Shown here: positions 44,332 to 52,892 of the stretch, one piece after another
Layout of the letters: the number at the start of each line of letters is the position of its first letter
Position numbering within the stretch: the first letter of the stretch is position 1
Source of the DNA: Flexifilum sp034437395
GTDB taxonomy: Bacteria; Chloroflexota; Anaerolineae; Aggregatilineales; Phototrophicaceae
NCBI GenBank assembly: GCA_034437395.1
Contig: DAOTUN010000054.1
Location: forward strand, 1 to 64,000
Length of the DNA: 64,000 nt
Direction of reading: 5' to 3'
Notes under the pieces: generated by a model
What the model saw: only the letters and a program-made list of their open reading frames with translations
Databases searched by the model: none
What the model was told of the DNA's origin: nothing
Translations under genes and position numbers: made by a program

Positions 44332-45390
44332 TCATTCGTTCCCGTTGGTTGGCTCGGCAAAGATGATGCGTCCGGTCGGTCGGTTGATCAGCTTGGTCAC
44401 CTCGACGTAGATGGTGCGATCCATGAAGTTCCTGCCGTCTTTGATGATCACCATCGTCCCATCTTCGAGATAGCCGACCCCCTGATTCGCCTCGGTGCCG
44501 TCCTGAATGACGCGAATTGCGAACGACTCACCAGGGATGTAGGCGGAGCGCACGGCGTTTGCCAGTTCATTGATGTTGAGTACTGTTGCGCCCTGTGCGG
44601 CAGCGACCTGATTGAGCGGATAATCGATGGTCACGATCACAGCGTTCATGCGCAGCGCCAGCACGATCAGCTTGTCATCGACAGCGGGAGTCTCTTCAGG
44701 GTCGTCCTCGATGATTTTGAACGGGACGTTGACCTCGCGCTGGAGTTCGTTGAGCTTGCTCAAGCCGCGCCGCCCGCGATTGCGGCGCTGCGAATCGGTC
44801 GAGTCCGCGACGCGGTGCAGCTCCGAGATCACGAATCGAGGGGCGATCAGCGTGCCGCCGATGAAACCCGACTGCGCGATCTCGACGATACGTCCGTCGA
44901 TCAGGACGCTGGTGTCCAGCAGCAGCAGTCGTTCTTCTCCACCCAGACCGCCACCGCGTCTCGGTTTCCAGCCGAACCATTCCTCGAAAAATACCCAGAT
45001 TTCCCGTGCGCGCACATAGAACGCGGTCGCCATCAGGTAGATGACGATCACCAGCACCAGCGTCGGCATGATCCCGCCGACCGGTGGCAGCAGGGTCGAG
45101 AGCGGAAAGCTGATCAACAGTGCTAGGAAAGCGCCAATGATCGTGCCGATCAAAGTCATGAACAAGACATCGATCGATAGTTCATTGACGATCCGGCGCA
45201 CCAGGCGGATCGGACGAACCGTCAGCCAGGGTGTAAGAACGAGACCGAACAGGACACCGACCAGCCCGAATATAAAGGAAACCGCGAGGTCGTTCAGTTC
45301 CAGGCTGGAGGAAATGGTGACGCCTAGTCGTGCGCCTACAAACGCGAAAACCACCATCCCGATAAGGCGGGAGGCAAAATCGATCGACAT
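44332..45390 (-). CDS. YacL-type membrane PIN/TRAM-domain protein
   Basis: 352 residues from ATG 45390, which has GGAG five bases upstream; ATG 45408 lacks a ribosome site. Four N-terminal membrane helices (to about 130) are followed by a PIN domain with LLLLDTSVLIDGR and further acidic residues (DDKLIVLAL, VTIDYPL), then a TRAM-like C-terminus (GESFAIRVIQDG...GVGYLEDGTMVII). PIN domains are usually Mg-dependent RNases, so this may be a membrane-tethered RNase. Widespread in Firmicutes and Chloroflexota, function unproven. Confidence 0.88.
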   Translation of the reverse strand: MSIDFASRLIGMVVFAFVGARLGVTISSSLELNDLAVSFIFGLVGVLFGLVLTPWLTVRPIRLVRRIVNELSIDVLFMTLIGTIIGAFLALLISFPLSTLLPPVGGIMPTLVLVIVIYLMATAFYVRAREIWVFFEEWFGWKPRRGGGLGGEERLLLLDTSVLIDGRIVEIAQSGFIGGTLIAPRFVISELHRVADSTDSQRRNRGRRGLSKLNELQREVNVPFKIIEDDPEETPAVDDKLIVLALRMNAVIVTIDYPLNQVAAAQGATVLNINELANAVRSAYIPGESFAIRVIQDGTEANQGVGYLEDGTMVIIKDGRNFMDRTIYVEVTKLINRPTGRIIFAEPTNGNE

Positions 45391-45548
45391 GCCGACTCCT
45401 ATTTTCACTCAAACTGCTGTGCTGCCGACGTGACCCAGGCACGGGCGCCGCTGCGACCAGGAATAAGGGGGCTGATCGGTGCGGTGACCCTGTGCCGGGT
45501 GTCACAAAGGCAGCGCTTCATCGATATGAGCAGATATATGAGCAGATG

Positions 45549-46874
45549 CTATGGATAGTTGCGATTCAACAGGCGCGCATATGGAATGGTCTCGCGGACA
45601 TGTGGCAGACCACACACCCAGGCGACCGTGCGCTCCAGACCAATGCCAAACCCGGCGTGCGGCACGCTGCCAAAGCGCCGCAGATCGAGATACCACGAAT
45701 AGGCTTCGCGGGGCAGAGCCATCGTGGTGATACGTTCTTCTAAGAGCGCCAGGTCGTAAATGCGCTCGCTGCCGCCCGCAATCTCACCATAGCCTTCGGG
45801 TGCCAGCAGATCGACACTGCGGCATACCTCCGGGCGTCCCTCGACGGGCTGCATGTAGAACGCCTTGATCGCCGTCGGGTAATGATAGACGAAGACCGGG
45901 CGGTCGAACATTTCGGCGATGATCGTCTCGTGCGGACTGCCAAAATCTTCGCCCCAGGTGATTTGCAGCATCGCCTTACGTTCCGGGTCGTCGGTGGCGG
46001 CGTGGGCTGCCTGCAGTCGCTCGATCGCCTCGTCGTAGCTGATACGGGCGAACGGCATCTGGATCGCCTGCAGCTTGCTGACATCGCGCTCGATGATCGC
46101 CAGCTCTGGCGCGTGCCTGTGCAGCACCCGCTCGATCACCGAGACCATCATCTGCTCTTCCAGATCCATCAACGCTTCCAGCGACAGATAGGCAGCTTCC
46201 GGTTCCATCATCCAGAATTCCTGCAGATGACGGCGGGTTTTTGACTTTTCAGCGCGAAAGGTCGGACCGAAGCTGTAGACTTTGCCGAACGCCATCATGT
46301 TGGCTTCGTTGTAGAGCTGTCCGGTCTGCGTGAGGAATGCCCGCTCCCCATGAAAGTCGATCTCGAACAGGTCGGTGGTGTTTTCGCCCGCCGACGGGGT
46401 GAGGATCGGGGTATCGACCAGCAAATAACCCTGGTCGTCCATAAAATCGCGCAGTGCGCGCTCGATAGTGGCGCGAATACGCAGGATCGCCCATTGGCGG
46501 CTGGAGCGCAGCCACAAATGACGATGATCCATCAGAAATTCGACACCATGTTCTTTCGGCGTGATCGGGTATTCTGCTGCCTGCTGCTCCAGGCGGATCG
46601 ACTGGATGCCGATCTCGAAGCCACCAGGGACGCCTGGCGCACGGCTGTCGGCGCGCACACTGCCCGTCAGCACGATCGACGATTCCTGAGACAGATGGCT
46701 GGCGATCTCGAAACTGGCTTCATCTAATTCTTTTTTGAAGGCGACACATTGCACGACGCCCGATCCATCGCGCACCTGAATGAACTGTAATTTGCCTTTA
46801 TCGGTTCGGTTGTACACCCATCCATGCAGCTCGACGACTTGATCCACATACGACGCGATGTCGCTGATTCTCAT
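45549..46874 (-). CDS. asnS: Asparaginyl-tRNA synthetase
   Basis: 441 residues from ATG 46874. OB-fold anticodon-binding domain first (VELHGWVYNRTDKGKLQFIQVRDGSG), then the class II core: motif 2 FRAEKSKTRRHLQEFWMMEPE and motif 3 GFGIGLERTVAWVCGL. It is closer to AsnS than AspS through TPSAGENTTDLFEIDF and the lack of the bacterial AspS insertion. It ligates asparagine to tRNA-Asn. No T-box is seen upstream. Confidence 0.92.
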   Translation of the reverse strand: MRISDIASYVDQVVELHGWVYNRTDKGKLQFIQVRDGSGVVQCVAFKKELDEASFEIASHLSQESSIVLTGSVRADSRAPGVPGGFEIGIQSIRLEQQAAEYPITPKEHGVEFLMDHRHLWLRSSRQWAILRIRATIERALRDFMDDQGYLLVDTPILTPSAGENTTDLFEIDFHGERAFLTQTGQLYNEANMMAFGKVYSFGPTFRAEKSKTRRHLQEFWMMEPEAAYLSLEALMDLEEQMMVSVIERVLHRHAPELAIIERDVSKLQAIQMPFARISYDEAIERLQAAHAATDDPERKAMLQITWGEDFGSPHETIIAEMFDRPVFVYHYPTAIKAFYMQPVEGRPEVCRSVDLLAPEGYGEIAGGSERIYDLALLEERITTMALPREAYSWYLDLRRFGSVPHAGFGIGLERTVAWVCGLPHVRETIPYARLLNRNYP

Positions 46875-47108
46875 TTGCACTGTCACGAAGAATACCCTTT
46901 GACCATCAGGCGAATGATACTGCACCGCACGCACGCGAGAATGTGCCGCGATCTTCGATGTGACAAGTATAGCGCAAATCGGGGTCGCCTGATTAAAGCA
47001 TGAATTATTTGTGAATTTTATTGAGAGTGCATCGTTTTTTCATGAATCTCGTATATCATTCCGAGCAGTAAGTTCATGATGGCATTACGCTTCGCGGGAG
47101 ACGCAACC

Positions 47109-47909
47109 ATGATCGACGACACCTACTTCTTCTCAGCTCACGATCACGCGCTGCTCGCGTCGTCCAATGTGGGATGCGACTCGGTCGCCTGTCCTGAGCT
47201 GTACAGCCTCTCCGACCGGATGGGTGGTTTGCAGCGCATTATCGGTCGGCGCATTTTCGCCAGCGGCAGCGATATCAAGCCATGCTGGAACCGACCTGCT
47301 GTCAGTGCGCAATCCTTTGCCAGCGCGACCCCGATCGCCGGGCTGACATTCGCCTTTGTGCGTCCTCAGGGAGAGGCGATGACCATCGAACGCATGATGG
47401 GACGCGGCACCGAGGTGATCGCCCAGGATTCCTCGCGGCATCCCATTCTCGAAGTGCGTCTGACGCCAACAAATGTCGTAATCGAGCTGATCGTCTCGCC
47501 TCAGGCGCGCTGGGATCAGCGCAATCTGTCGGGCAAGCTGCGCATCGAGCGTCATCGGGCGGCGCTGCGGACGCTGCTGTGTGAAGGGCGCGGCGCGCTG
47601 CGTCTGGGTTTCTGGCACGGTGAGGAACTGCACGACACTCATCTGACCTGCGGTCAATTGGTGCGTGGTGATGTGCTGGGAGACTGGTTTGGCACGTTCG
47701 CGGCGGAGCATGAATGGCTGCGCATCGGATTTTGGCTGGAGGCAGGGCATCGTTCGCTGATGCACGATCAAATTCGCAATGAATTGTCGGCGCGTGCGGT
47801 GCTGCTGTCCAAAATTTTGCAGTTCTTCGCATGGTCGAACGACAATAATTTTCATCATTTCTACAGCACGGGGATCGGCAAACAGACTGCCACACATATG
47901 ATGGCGTGA
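47109..47909 (+). CDS. Uncharacterised protein
   Basis: 266 residues from ATG 47109 (GGGAG about 8 bases upstream; ATG 47076 is in frame). I do not recognise a family. The N-terminal half is irregular. From about residue 110 it reads as mixed alpha/beta: ILEVRLTPTNVVIELIVSPQARWDQRNL, then charged helices and a C-terminal WSNDNNFHHFY. No membrane segment or signal peptide is seen. Cdsa-type cdsA follows after 59 bases on the same strand. The name of a role would be a guess. Confidence 0.7.
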   Translation: MIDDTYFFSAHDHALLASSNVGCDSVACPELYSLSDRMGGLQRIIGRRIFASGSDIKPCWNRPAVSAQSFASATPIAGLTFAFVRPQGEAMTIERMMGRGTEVIAQDSSRHPILEVRLTPTNVVIELIVSPQARWDQRNLSGKLRIERHRAALRTLLCEGRGALRLGFWHGEELHDTHLTCGQLVRGDVLGDWFGTFAAEHEWLRIGFWLEAGHRSLMHDQIRNELSARAVLLSKILQFFAWSNDNNFHHFYSTGIGKQTATHMMA

Positions 47910-47968
47910 CTCTGCTACAATGCGGGCATGTTTACCGAGTTGTGTACCCATTCGACGTGCGCAGTCCC

Positions 47969-48640
47969 ATGTCTGATCATCCGCGAGCAATCACTTTAGA
48001 TTCCAATCTGCGCCAGCGCCTCGTCACGTCTGCGATCGCACTGCCCCCCGTGCTGGTGAGTATCCTGCTCGGTGGGGTGCCGTTTGCGATCCTGATCGGG
48101 CTGGTCGCGCTGCTGGCGTTGTTAGAAATCTGGGTCATGCTGCGTTCGCGTCCGATTTATGTCTGCCTGAGCTTATTTTACGTCGTGCTGCCGCTGATCC
48201 TGCTGATCTGGATGCGTCAGATGGTACAGGGTGTATTCTGGGTCGCGGCGGTGGTCACGCTCACCTGGGTGACCGATATATTTGCCTACATCGGCGGACG
48301 GGTGATCGGCAGGACGCCGCTCAGTCCGGCGGTCTCACCACACAAAACGGTTGAAGGCGCGCTGACGGGATGGACTGCCGGCGGACTGGCGATGGTGGCG
48401 GTGCTGGCGATCGCGGGCGCCCTCGACGGTGTGACGATCTGGCTGGCGCTGATTGGACCCTGGATGTCGATCCTGGGCGATCTGTTCGAGTCCGCGATCA
48501 AACGGCGCTTCGCCATCAAGGATTCGCATTTGCCAGGGCTGGATATCCTGCCGGGGCATGGCGGAATGCTCGATCGAATCGATGGATTGCTGTTCGTGAG
48601 CGCATTTTGTGCCGTGTTCGCGGCGCTGGGCGTGATGTAA
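47969..48640 (+). CDS. cdsA: Phosphatidate cytidylyltransferase
   Basis: 223 residues from ATG 47969. An integral membrane enzyme making CDP-diacylglycerol from phosphatidate and CTP. The CDS signature is complete: SAIKRRFAIKDSHLPG (about 182-197), then LDILPGHGGMLDRIDGL. About six hydrophobic helices. It is shorter than the E. coli enzyme but typical for compact versions. In many genomes it follows frr-uppS; here it is separate. Confidence 0.93.
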   Translation: MSDHPRAITLDSNLRQRLVTSAIALPPVLVSILLGGVPFAILIGLVALLALLEIWVMLRSRPIYVCLSLFYVVLPLILLIWMRQMVQGVFWVAAVVTLTWVTDIFAYIGGRVIGRTPLSPAVSPHKTVEGALTGWTAGGLAMVAVLAIAGALDGVTIWLALIGPWMSILGDLFESAIKRRFAIKDSHLPGLDILPGHGGMLDRIDGLLFVSAFCAVFAALGVM

Positions 48641-48734
48641 CGGCGCGCCGTGCAGCACACGCAAGCAAGTTTTGTCACCTTGCTATAGAATTACAGCGTG
48701 TAGAGTTTCAATACAGGGCGTGAGCCGGGGCGTC

Positions 48735-49118
48735 ATGATGGCATCGAACTTGAATGAAGAGCGCGGACAAGCGCCAAATCGGGAACAACTCTTACAAATG
48801 GCGATCACGACTGCCAAACAGAACAATCGCAGCGCCGCGCGGCTGATGTTTCGACGCGTCCTGAGCGAAGACAAAAACAACGAGCGCGCCATGATGTGGA
48901 TGGCGAAGCTGGCGGAGAGCAAAGAGGAACGCCGCGTGTGGCTGGAGCGGGTGCTGGAAGTCAATCCAAACAACGATGTGGCGCGCGACACGCTCGATCG
49001 ATCGAGCTATCGGCGCAGCGCCCGCGACAACCGTGTGCTATTGATCTTCGGCGTCCTGGCGCTGGTGCTGATCATCCTGGGCACGATCGTGATCCTGGCG
49101 TTGGCGAGCGGCGGCTAA
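48735..49118 (+). CDS. Small TPR-like protein with C-terminal membrane helix
   Basis: 127 residues from ATG 48735 (ATG 48738 also possible). The N-terminal 85 residues are helical and TPR-like: LLQMAITTAKQNNRSAARLMFRRVL, NNERAMMWMAKLAESKEERRVWLERVLEVNPNN. A membrane helix follows at about 100-122. Residues 15-80 closely match the N-termini of the next two genes, so it is their paralogue without a propeller domain. Its role is unknown; a scaffold or partner is plausible. Confidence 0.75.
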   Translation: MMASNLNEERGQAPNREQLLQMAITTAKQNNRSAARLMFRRVLSEDKNNERAMMWMAKLAESKEERRVWLERVLEVNPNNDVARDTLDRSSYRRSARDNRVLLIFGVLALVLIILGTIVILALASGG

Positions 49119-49189
49119 GGGCGTGGTTTTGATCCATTACAGACGGTGATTGCACCGATGGAGCGTAGGCGTTGACTCAAGGACCGAAT

Positions 49190-50728
49190 ATGCAAGCGCG
49201 GCTGCGTGAAGGCATCGACGCTGCCAAGCGCGGAGACCGCCTGACGGCACGACGAATGCTACAACAAGTCCTGGCGTATGATCGCAACAATGAACTGGCG
49301 CTGATGTGGATGGCGTCAGTCGTCGATACGCTCGACGAGCGGCGCTCGTTCCTGCAGCGTGCCCTGCAGCTCAACCCCGATAATGCGCGGGCGCGCGAGG
49401 CGCTGCGCCGCCTGAGCGGTGAGCCCGATCCGGCAGCGGGTTCCGCTGGTGCGACCAAAGCCCCCGGCGAAAGTGGGGCGTATGTGCCCACCGCCGACGA
49501 TGCGCGTCGTGCCAGTGCCAATGCCGCTGGCGGCAGGAGGCGGGGCGGCAGCGTATATCTTTTCGCGGCGGCGGCAGTGCTGGTCATCATGCTCGTGCTG
49601 GTCGGGATCGTGCTGCTCAACCCGGCGCGCAACGTCGCGCCTACGCCGACCCTGTCCGGTGGGCAGCAGACGCTCGTCGCCTTCACCAATCCGTCCGCGA
49701 CGCCGACACGTGATCTGCGCCCGCCGACCGAGACGGTGTTTTTAGGGCTGATCGTCACCTTCGACGCCAGCCAGCTCTCGCCGCTGCCGCCGACGTTCAC
49801 CATGACGCCCACGCCGAGCTACACACCGACGCCCTTCCCGTCGCCGACCCCGTTGATGCTGGACTCGTTCCAGATCGTCTATACCGACTTTGAACCGAAC
49901 AGCGCCGCGCCAAGTCTGTATGCTGGCGCGGGGGATGGTACAGGCGAGATCAAGCTGGAATCAGGCACGTTGGGCGGATTCACCGATGCAGTCGTGTCCC
50001 CCGATGGACGCAGCATCGCCTTTGTGCGCGATGTGATCGCGGCAGGCGGGACACCGGAGTCAGGTAGCAGCCGGGCGAGCTTCTATCCGCAGTTGTTCGT
50101 CGCGCCATTCGACGATCTGACGGACGCACAACCTGTCACCACGCTCACCGGACAATTGTTGAGCAGTCCCGCCTGGTCGCCAGAGGGTGACTCGATCGTG
50201 TTCGTGAGCGATCTGGCGGAAAACAGCGACATTTACCGCTACGATCTCGATCGCGGCGATGTGACTCAGCTCACGCGCGGTGGATCGCGCAACTTTGATC
50301 CGTCTTACGCCGCAGACGGCACCATCCTGTTTTCGTCCGATCTGAATTCACCGGGCTTCAGCGAAATCTATCGGATGTCGGCGGAGGGGCTGAATATCAC
50401 CCGCCTGACCGACGAAGCGGGCAGCAGTTTCGCCCCGGTCGAGTCGCCGGACGGGTCACGGATCGCGTTCATCAGCGATCGCCAGGGGGATGCCGATCTG
50501 TACGTCATGGATGCCAACGGTCAGCGTCCGTTCCTGCTGACACTGGATGACGCTGGCGCCGAAGATCGGTCACCCTCCTGGTCGCCGAACAGCCGCTATA
50601 TCGTCTTTGCGTCGAACCGCGAGGACGCCGACGCCTGGTATGCTGTCGATACAGCAGGGGTGATCGTCCGAATCACCGAGAACGATCGCTTCCCACAATC
50701 ACTGTCATTCGTCGGCAGCGCGAATTAA
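49190..50728 (+). CDS. TPR-like, single-TM, PD40 propeller protein
   Basis: 512 residues from ATG 49190 (AAGGA upstream; TTG 49172 in frame). Order: TPR-like helices (1-75), membrane helix (about 120-143), Pro/Thr-rich spacer (PTPSYTPTPFPSPTP), then a TolB-type beta propeller from about 225 with repeated SPDGRSIAFV, SPEGDSIVFVSDLAENSDIY, SPDGSRIAFISDRQGDADLY and SPNSRYIVFASN blades. The propeller is expected outside the cell. Such propellers bind peptides or glycans; the ligand is unknown. Confidence 0.85.
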   Translation: MQARLREGIDAAKRGDRLTARRMLQQVLAYDRNNELALMWMASVVDTLDERRSFLQRALQLNPDNARAREALRRLSGEPDPAAGSAGATKAPGESGAYVPTADDARRASANAAGGRRRGGSVYLFAAAAVLVIMLVLVGIVLLNPARNVAPTPTLSGGQQTLVAFTNPSATPTRDLRPPTETVFLGLIVTFDASQLSPLPPTFTMTPTPSYTPTPFPSPTPLMLDSFQIVYTDFEPNSAAPSLYAGAGDGTGEIKLESGTLGGFTDAVVSPDGRSIAFVRDVIAAGGTPESGSSRASFYPQLFVAPFDDLTDAQPVTTLTGQLLSSPAWSPEGDSIVFVSDLAENSDIYRYDLDRGDVTQLTRGGSRNFDPSYAADGTILFSSDLNSPGFSEIYRMSAEGLNITRLTDEAGSSFAPVESPDGSRIAFISDRQGDADLYVMDANGQRPFLLTLDDAGAEDRSPSWSPNSRYIVFASNREDADAWYAVDTAGVIVRITENDRFPQSLSFVGSAN

Positions 50729-50733
50729 CGAAC

Positions 50734-50753
50734 GACGCATTGCTGATGCGTCC
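50734..50753. repeat. Family A palindrome
   Basis: GACGCAT-TGCTG-ATGCGTC between the two propeller genes. Confidence 0.65.
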
Positions 50754-50795
50754 AATAACCAGGCGTGATCTTGCACTTTACCCGATGGAGCGACC

Positions 50796-52328
50796 GTGGC
50801 GACAAAAAACGAAATACCAGATCTGTTAAGACGCGGTATCGATCTGGCGCGTGAGGGCAAGAAAGCTGACGCACGCGTCCTGTTCGAGCAGGTGACCGAA
50901 CTCGACGAGAACAATGAAAAAGGCTGGTTCTGGCTGGCGTCGGTCGTCGATACCGACGAAGAGCGGCGCATCTGCTTCAGCAATGTGCTGCATATCAATC
51001 CAAACAACGAAAAAGCCCAACGGGCGATGGCGAGCCTGGAAGAACGGCTGAAGGGCAAGAAAAAGCAGCAGCAGGACGCCGAGGTCGTCGCGGGTATCCC
51101 GCGCAGTCAGTTCAATCTGATTCTGGGGGCGGGTATTGCTATCGTCGCCGTGATCCTGTTGGTGGGACTAGTGGTGATCATCGGCAACAACAATCGCATC
51201 GCCTCGGAAAATGCCACCGCGACGACGATCGCCGTCGTCGCCACCGACGCGCGCATCGTCGAGGAGACAGCGCAAGCGGTCGGCACGGCGAACGCGATCG
51301 CGCTGGCTGCCACTCAGACCGCCCTGGTGCCGACGCCGGTGCCGATCACGCCGACCTCGAATATCCCGACGCTGCCGCCTGAATGGACAGCGACTCCATC
51401 GCAGACGCCGATGGTGACCTCGACCTCGATGCCCGCGCCGCTCGGCTTGGCTGGACGGTTGGTGGTCTGGGGCGGACGTGACGAACTGAATACCGGTTAT
51501 CTGCCAGTCGGCTACTACAACCTCGATTTTGGTAATCAGTACACGCGCATTGGGAATGAACTCGGCGCGCATGTCAGCATCGCCGCCAATGGTCAGCGCG
51601 TCACCTACGAACGCTACGACGAGCTGCTCTTCTCCAGCGTGATCGAGGCGATCAACCTGAATGGCACCGAAATCCTCAATCTGGCGGAAGTTTACAATGA
51701 ATCAGGCTTAACGGTCGTGGGACCTCGGCAGCCGAATTTTGACGCAGCAGGTCAGCGTGTGACCTTTGCCGCGCGTACCAGCAACCGCAACACTTACCAG
51801 GTTTTCCTGGTAGATGTCGGCGCGACCGATCCGGCGCAGCGCATCCGTCAGCTCACCGACGATGAGTCCGATTACAGCTATCCGGCATTTTCGCCGGATG
51901 GATCGCGGATCGCCGCCGTGCGTGCCGACCTGAACAGCGCCGCGCCAGGGGTCGATCTGGTCAATATCGACGCATCCAATGGCGGTAAATTTTTGATCAC
52001 CAACGATCTGCAAACCTTCTCCGAGACCATGCCGCGCTGGTCGAGCGATGGCGTGCAGGTGATCTACGCGGCAGCATCCGCAAACGCGCCGGAGAACAAT
52101 GACATTTTCACGCGCCGCGCCGATGGGTCTGGATCATCGCTGCCGCTTTACCGTCATCCGTCCAACGACATTTACCCGATCTTCAGTCGAGATGCGCGCT
52201 ATATGGCGGTCGCCAGCAACCGCACCGGCAATTACGATATTTTCATCTACGACACCGTGAATCAGACGACGGCACAGCTCACCAATGCTCCCGGTGATGA
52301 ATTTCCGGGCGGATGGTGGCAGCCGTAA
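50796..52328 (+). CDS. TPR-like, single-TM, PD40 propeller protein (paralogue)
   Basis: 510 residues from GTG 50796 with GGAG five bases upstream. Same plan as the preceding protein: helical repeat (1-80, WFWLASVVDTDEERRICFSNVLHINPNN), membrane helix (about 110-132), Thr/Pro linker, then propeller blades such as SPDGSRIAAVRADL and SRDARYMAVASNRTGNYDIFIYD. The blades are more divergent than in its neighbour. A family of three adjacent copies suggests local duplication. Confidence 0.85.
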   Translation: MATKNEIPDLLRRGIDLAREGKKADARVLFEQVTELDENNEKGWFWLASVVDTDEERRICFSNVLHINPNNEKAQRAMASLEERLKGKKKQQQDAEVVAGIPRSQFNLILGAGIAIVAVILLVGLVVIIGNNNRIASENATATTIAVVATDARIVEETAQAVGTANAIALAATQTALVPTPVPITPTSNIPTLPPEWTATPSQTPMVTSTSMPAPLGLAGRLVVWGGRDELNTGYLPVGYYNLDFGNQYTRIGNELGAHVSIAANGQRVTYERYDELLFSSVIEAINLNGTEILNLAEVYNESGLTVVGPRQPNFDAAGQRVTFAARTSNRNTYQVFLVDVGATDPAQRIRQLTDDESDYSYPAFSPDGSRIAAVRADLNSAAPGVDLVNIDASNGGKFLITNDLQTFSETMPRWSSDGVQVIYAAASANAPENNDIFTRRADGSGSSLPLYRHPSNDIYPIFSRDARYMAVASNRTGNYDIFIYDTVNQTTAQLTNAPGDEFPGGWWQP

Positions 52329-52362
52329 AAGACTCGGATGCGTGTGCAGGCTCCGCAGTTAC

Positions 52363-52842
52363 TCAACCAGCGGGCAGGGCGCGCACGCGGGCGATCAGGC
52401 GGGTGGTGCTGTGATCGGGCAGGGTATCGATCAGCACCACCTGTCCCCCCAGCGATTCGACCAGTGCGCGTTCGGGCAGCGGCTTGTCGTGATAGTCGCC
52501 GCCCTTGACGTAGATGTCGGGTTGCAGTGCGCGGATCAGCATCTCGGCGGTGTCTTCGTCGAACAGGATGGCGCCGCTCACTACCACCAACGCAGCCAGG
52601 AGACGCGCGCGTTCGACACCGGGAACGAGCGGTCGTCCGCTCCCTTTGAGGCGGCGCGTACTGGCGTCATCGTTCACACCTACCAGCAGCGCACCGCCGA
52701 GCGCCCGTGCCTGCTCCAGATAGTCGAGATGACCGACATGCAGCAGGTCGAAATGCCCATTGGTGAACACCACGCGCTCTCCGACGGCGCGCCAGTGGAC
52801 GCGCGCCCGCATGGCTGCATCCAGCGACAACAGCTCACCCAT
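52363..52842 (-). CDS. rfaE2: RfaE2-type nucleotidyltransferase (heptose-1-phosphate adenylyltransferase-like)
   Basis: 159 residues from ATG 52842, with AAAGGA upstream; a longer frame would run into the divergent gene. The cytidylyltransferase-fold motif is FTNGHFDLLHVGHLDYL (H35, H38). VNDDASTRRLKGSGRPL, PDIYVKGGDY and LPDHSTTRLI match the ADP-heptose synthase adenylyltransferase domain. This stand-alone form activates heptose-1-phosphate. ADP-heptose is best known from LPS, but it also serves S-layer and other glycans. Confidence 0.87.
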   Translation of the reverse strand: MGELLSLDAAMRARVHWRAVGERVVFTNGHFDLLHVGHLDYLEQARALGGALLVGVNDDASTRRLKGSGRPLVPGVERARLLAALVVVSGAILFDEDTAEMLIRALQPDIYVKGGDYHDKPLPERALVESLGGQVVLIDTLPDHSTTRLIARVRALPAG

Positions 52843-52892
52843 CGCCAAAATCCTTTCCTCGCAGCGATCACATCCAGTTTTCAGGCGTATCG

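Noticed and set aside
46875..47108. T-box leader for asnS
   Set aside because: No T-box sequence (TGGNACCGCG type) or terminator was found upstream of asnS; cysS has none either.
5720..50753. CRISPR array
   Set aside because: The recurrent palindromes are scattered tens of kilobases apart with no regular spacers and no cas genes.
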